A DNA stretch of 64,000 nucleotides from Flammula alnicola (taxonomy: Eukaryota; Basidiomycota; Agaricomycetes; Agaricales; Strophariaceae): the NCBI GenBank assembly GCA_015499995.1, contig JADNRV010000224.1:1-64000 (forward strand), in the 5' to 3' direction. The notes beneath the pieces are model-generated. The model was not told the DNA's origin and did not search any database. It worked only from the letters and a program-made list of their open reading frames with translations. The translations under genes were made by a program, and so were the position numbers. Below are positions 63,440-64,000 of the stretch, in pieces. How positions within the stretch are numbered: position 1 is the first letter of the stretch; each line of letters opens with the position of its first letter.

Positions 63440-64000
63440 ATGACTGAATTCCACATCCGAGAACCATCTACCTCCAATGCAACATCTCCAAAAATCAAAC
63501 CGCCTCCAAAAGTCTCCAAGATTCCAGGACAATTTTTCTACGCACCAAGCGACGACGGAACGGACGAGAATCTCCTCATCCTCCTCCATGGCCTTGGTAT
63601 GTCATTCGCAGAACTGGTCCACCCTCATTCGCTGATCAAATCAACTCATACAGGAGATACGCATCTCCCATTCTCAAAATTGGGTAAATCACTAAAGCTT
63701 CCTCAAACCGCGATACTCGCCATCCGTGCCCCCGAACAGTAGGTGAGATTGACGGGACGCCGTACAAATCCCTGATTTGAATCTTCTATTCATTATGCAG
63801 AGTTCCATTTCTCTACGAGGACGCCTACCAGTGGTACACATCCTTCGACGATCTCGGCGAAACCATTGAGCGGCCCAACCCAACACCTGCCCTCCAATTC
63901 CTTTCCAAGGTCCTTGATCATCTCACTAACGGCTGTACATGGCCCCCGAACCGAATCCACTTCTTCGGCTTTGCACAAGGAGGTTCTGTTGCTGCAGAGT
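63440..64000 (+). CDS. Alpha/beta-hydrolase-like protein (phospholipase/carboxylesterase type), partial
   Basis: Exons 63,440-63,596, 63,654-63,738 and 63,801 to beyond the window, in frame (the second junction completes a Gln codon). It reads LLILLHGLGDTHLPF, the oxyanion region of the family, then AILAIRAPEQVPFLYEDAYQ and RIHFFGFAQGGSVAAE. The last is the nucleophile elbow, but the usual Ser of GxSxG (GFSQGG) is Ala, so it may be non-catalytic or use another residue. The C-terminal Asp and His lie off the window. It has a fungal-style short intron in the HGLGD motif. Substrate unknown. Confidence 0.78.

Noticed and set aside
1..64000. CRISPR arrays, prokaryotic operons or ribosome-binding sites
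   Set aside because: Spliceosomal introns, SNF5, GT15 and eukaryotic transposons show a fungal nuclear genome; the regular repeats seen are transposon ends and minisatellites.

Overview
The window is nuclear DNA from a filamentous fungus, most likely a basidiomycete of the Agaricomycetes. The evidence is short GT-AG introns of about 45-75 bp, a SNF5 protein fused to a GATA finger, a GT15 mannosyltransferase with many introns, CT-rich promoters and transposon families typical of mushroom genomes. Positions 1 to about 52,400 are a nested transposon graveyard. Positions 52,500 to 64,000 are ordinary gene-dense chromosome.

Layout. 1-3,072: a head-to-head pair of LINE fragments and a dispersed repeat (called R1 here). 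3,086-10,926: a full-length LINE on the minus strand with an intact 1,303-aa EN-RT-RNase H ORF2. Its ORF1 is broken only by a 1.2-kb non-autonomous DNA transposon. 10,927-13,300: rest of R1, a poly(A)-ended retroelement tail and a tRNA-like gene. 13,300-17,714: a decayed hAT transposase gene split by a LINE fragment. 17,800-19,065: a Copia 5' LTR, primer site and gag/RT remnants fused to LINE ORF2 sequence. 19,914-35,814: a 15.9-kb CACTG-ended element with a 3-bp TGA target duplication, lying inside that LINE ORF2. It carries a Plavaka-like transposase, a convergent second gene, captured gene pieces and three further nested elements. 35,815-38,700: the rest of the LINE, with a 1.4-kb LTR mini-element inside. 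39,122-40,834: a second hAT pseudogene. 40,966-46,760: a mosaic of LTR-like repeats, R1 copies and four or five small DNA transposons, several with empty sites visible in the same window. 46,760-52,490: AT-rich DNA holding a five-exon, apparently intact Rep gene of geminivirus/genomovirus (CRESS-DNA) type.

Housekeeping end. SNF5 (chromatin remodelling) runs rightward and converges on a GT15 Golgi mannosyltransferase gene. That gene shares a 185-bp divergent promoter with an alpha/beta-hydrolase-like gene running off the window.

The most notable observations are: (1) the intact, spliced Rep gene; (2) the 15.9-kb composite transposon whose removal exactly restores an RNase H reading frame; (3) a four-copy transposon family whose subterminal motif arrays have been swapped in one subfamily while ends and core stay alignable; (4) a nested 4.3-kb element with a spliced fragment of NAR1, a field of near-perfect hairpins and three intron-like repeat units; (5) a 6-nt microexon inside the GT15 RVEP motif. 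All family assignments come from reading translated motifs; no database search was possible.
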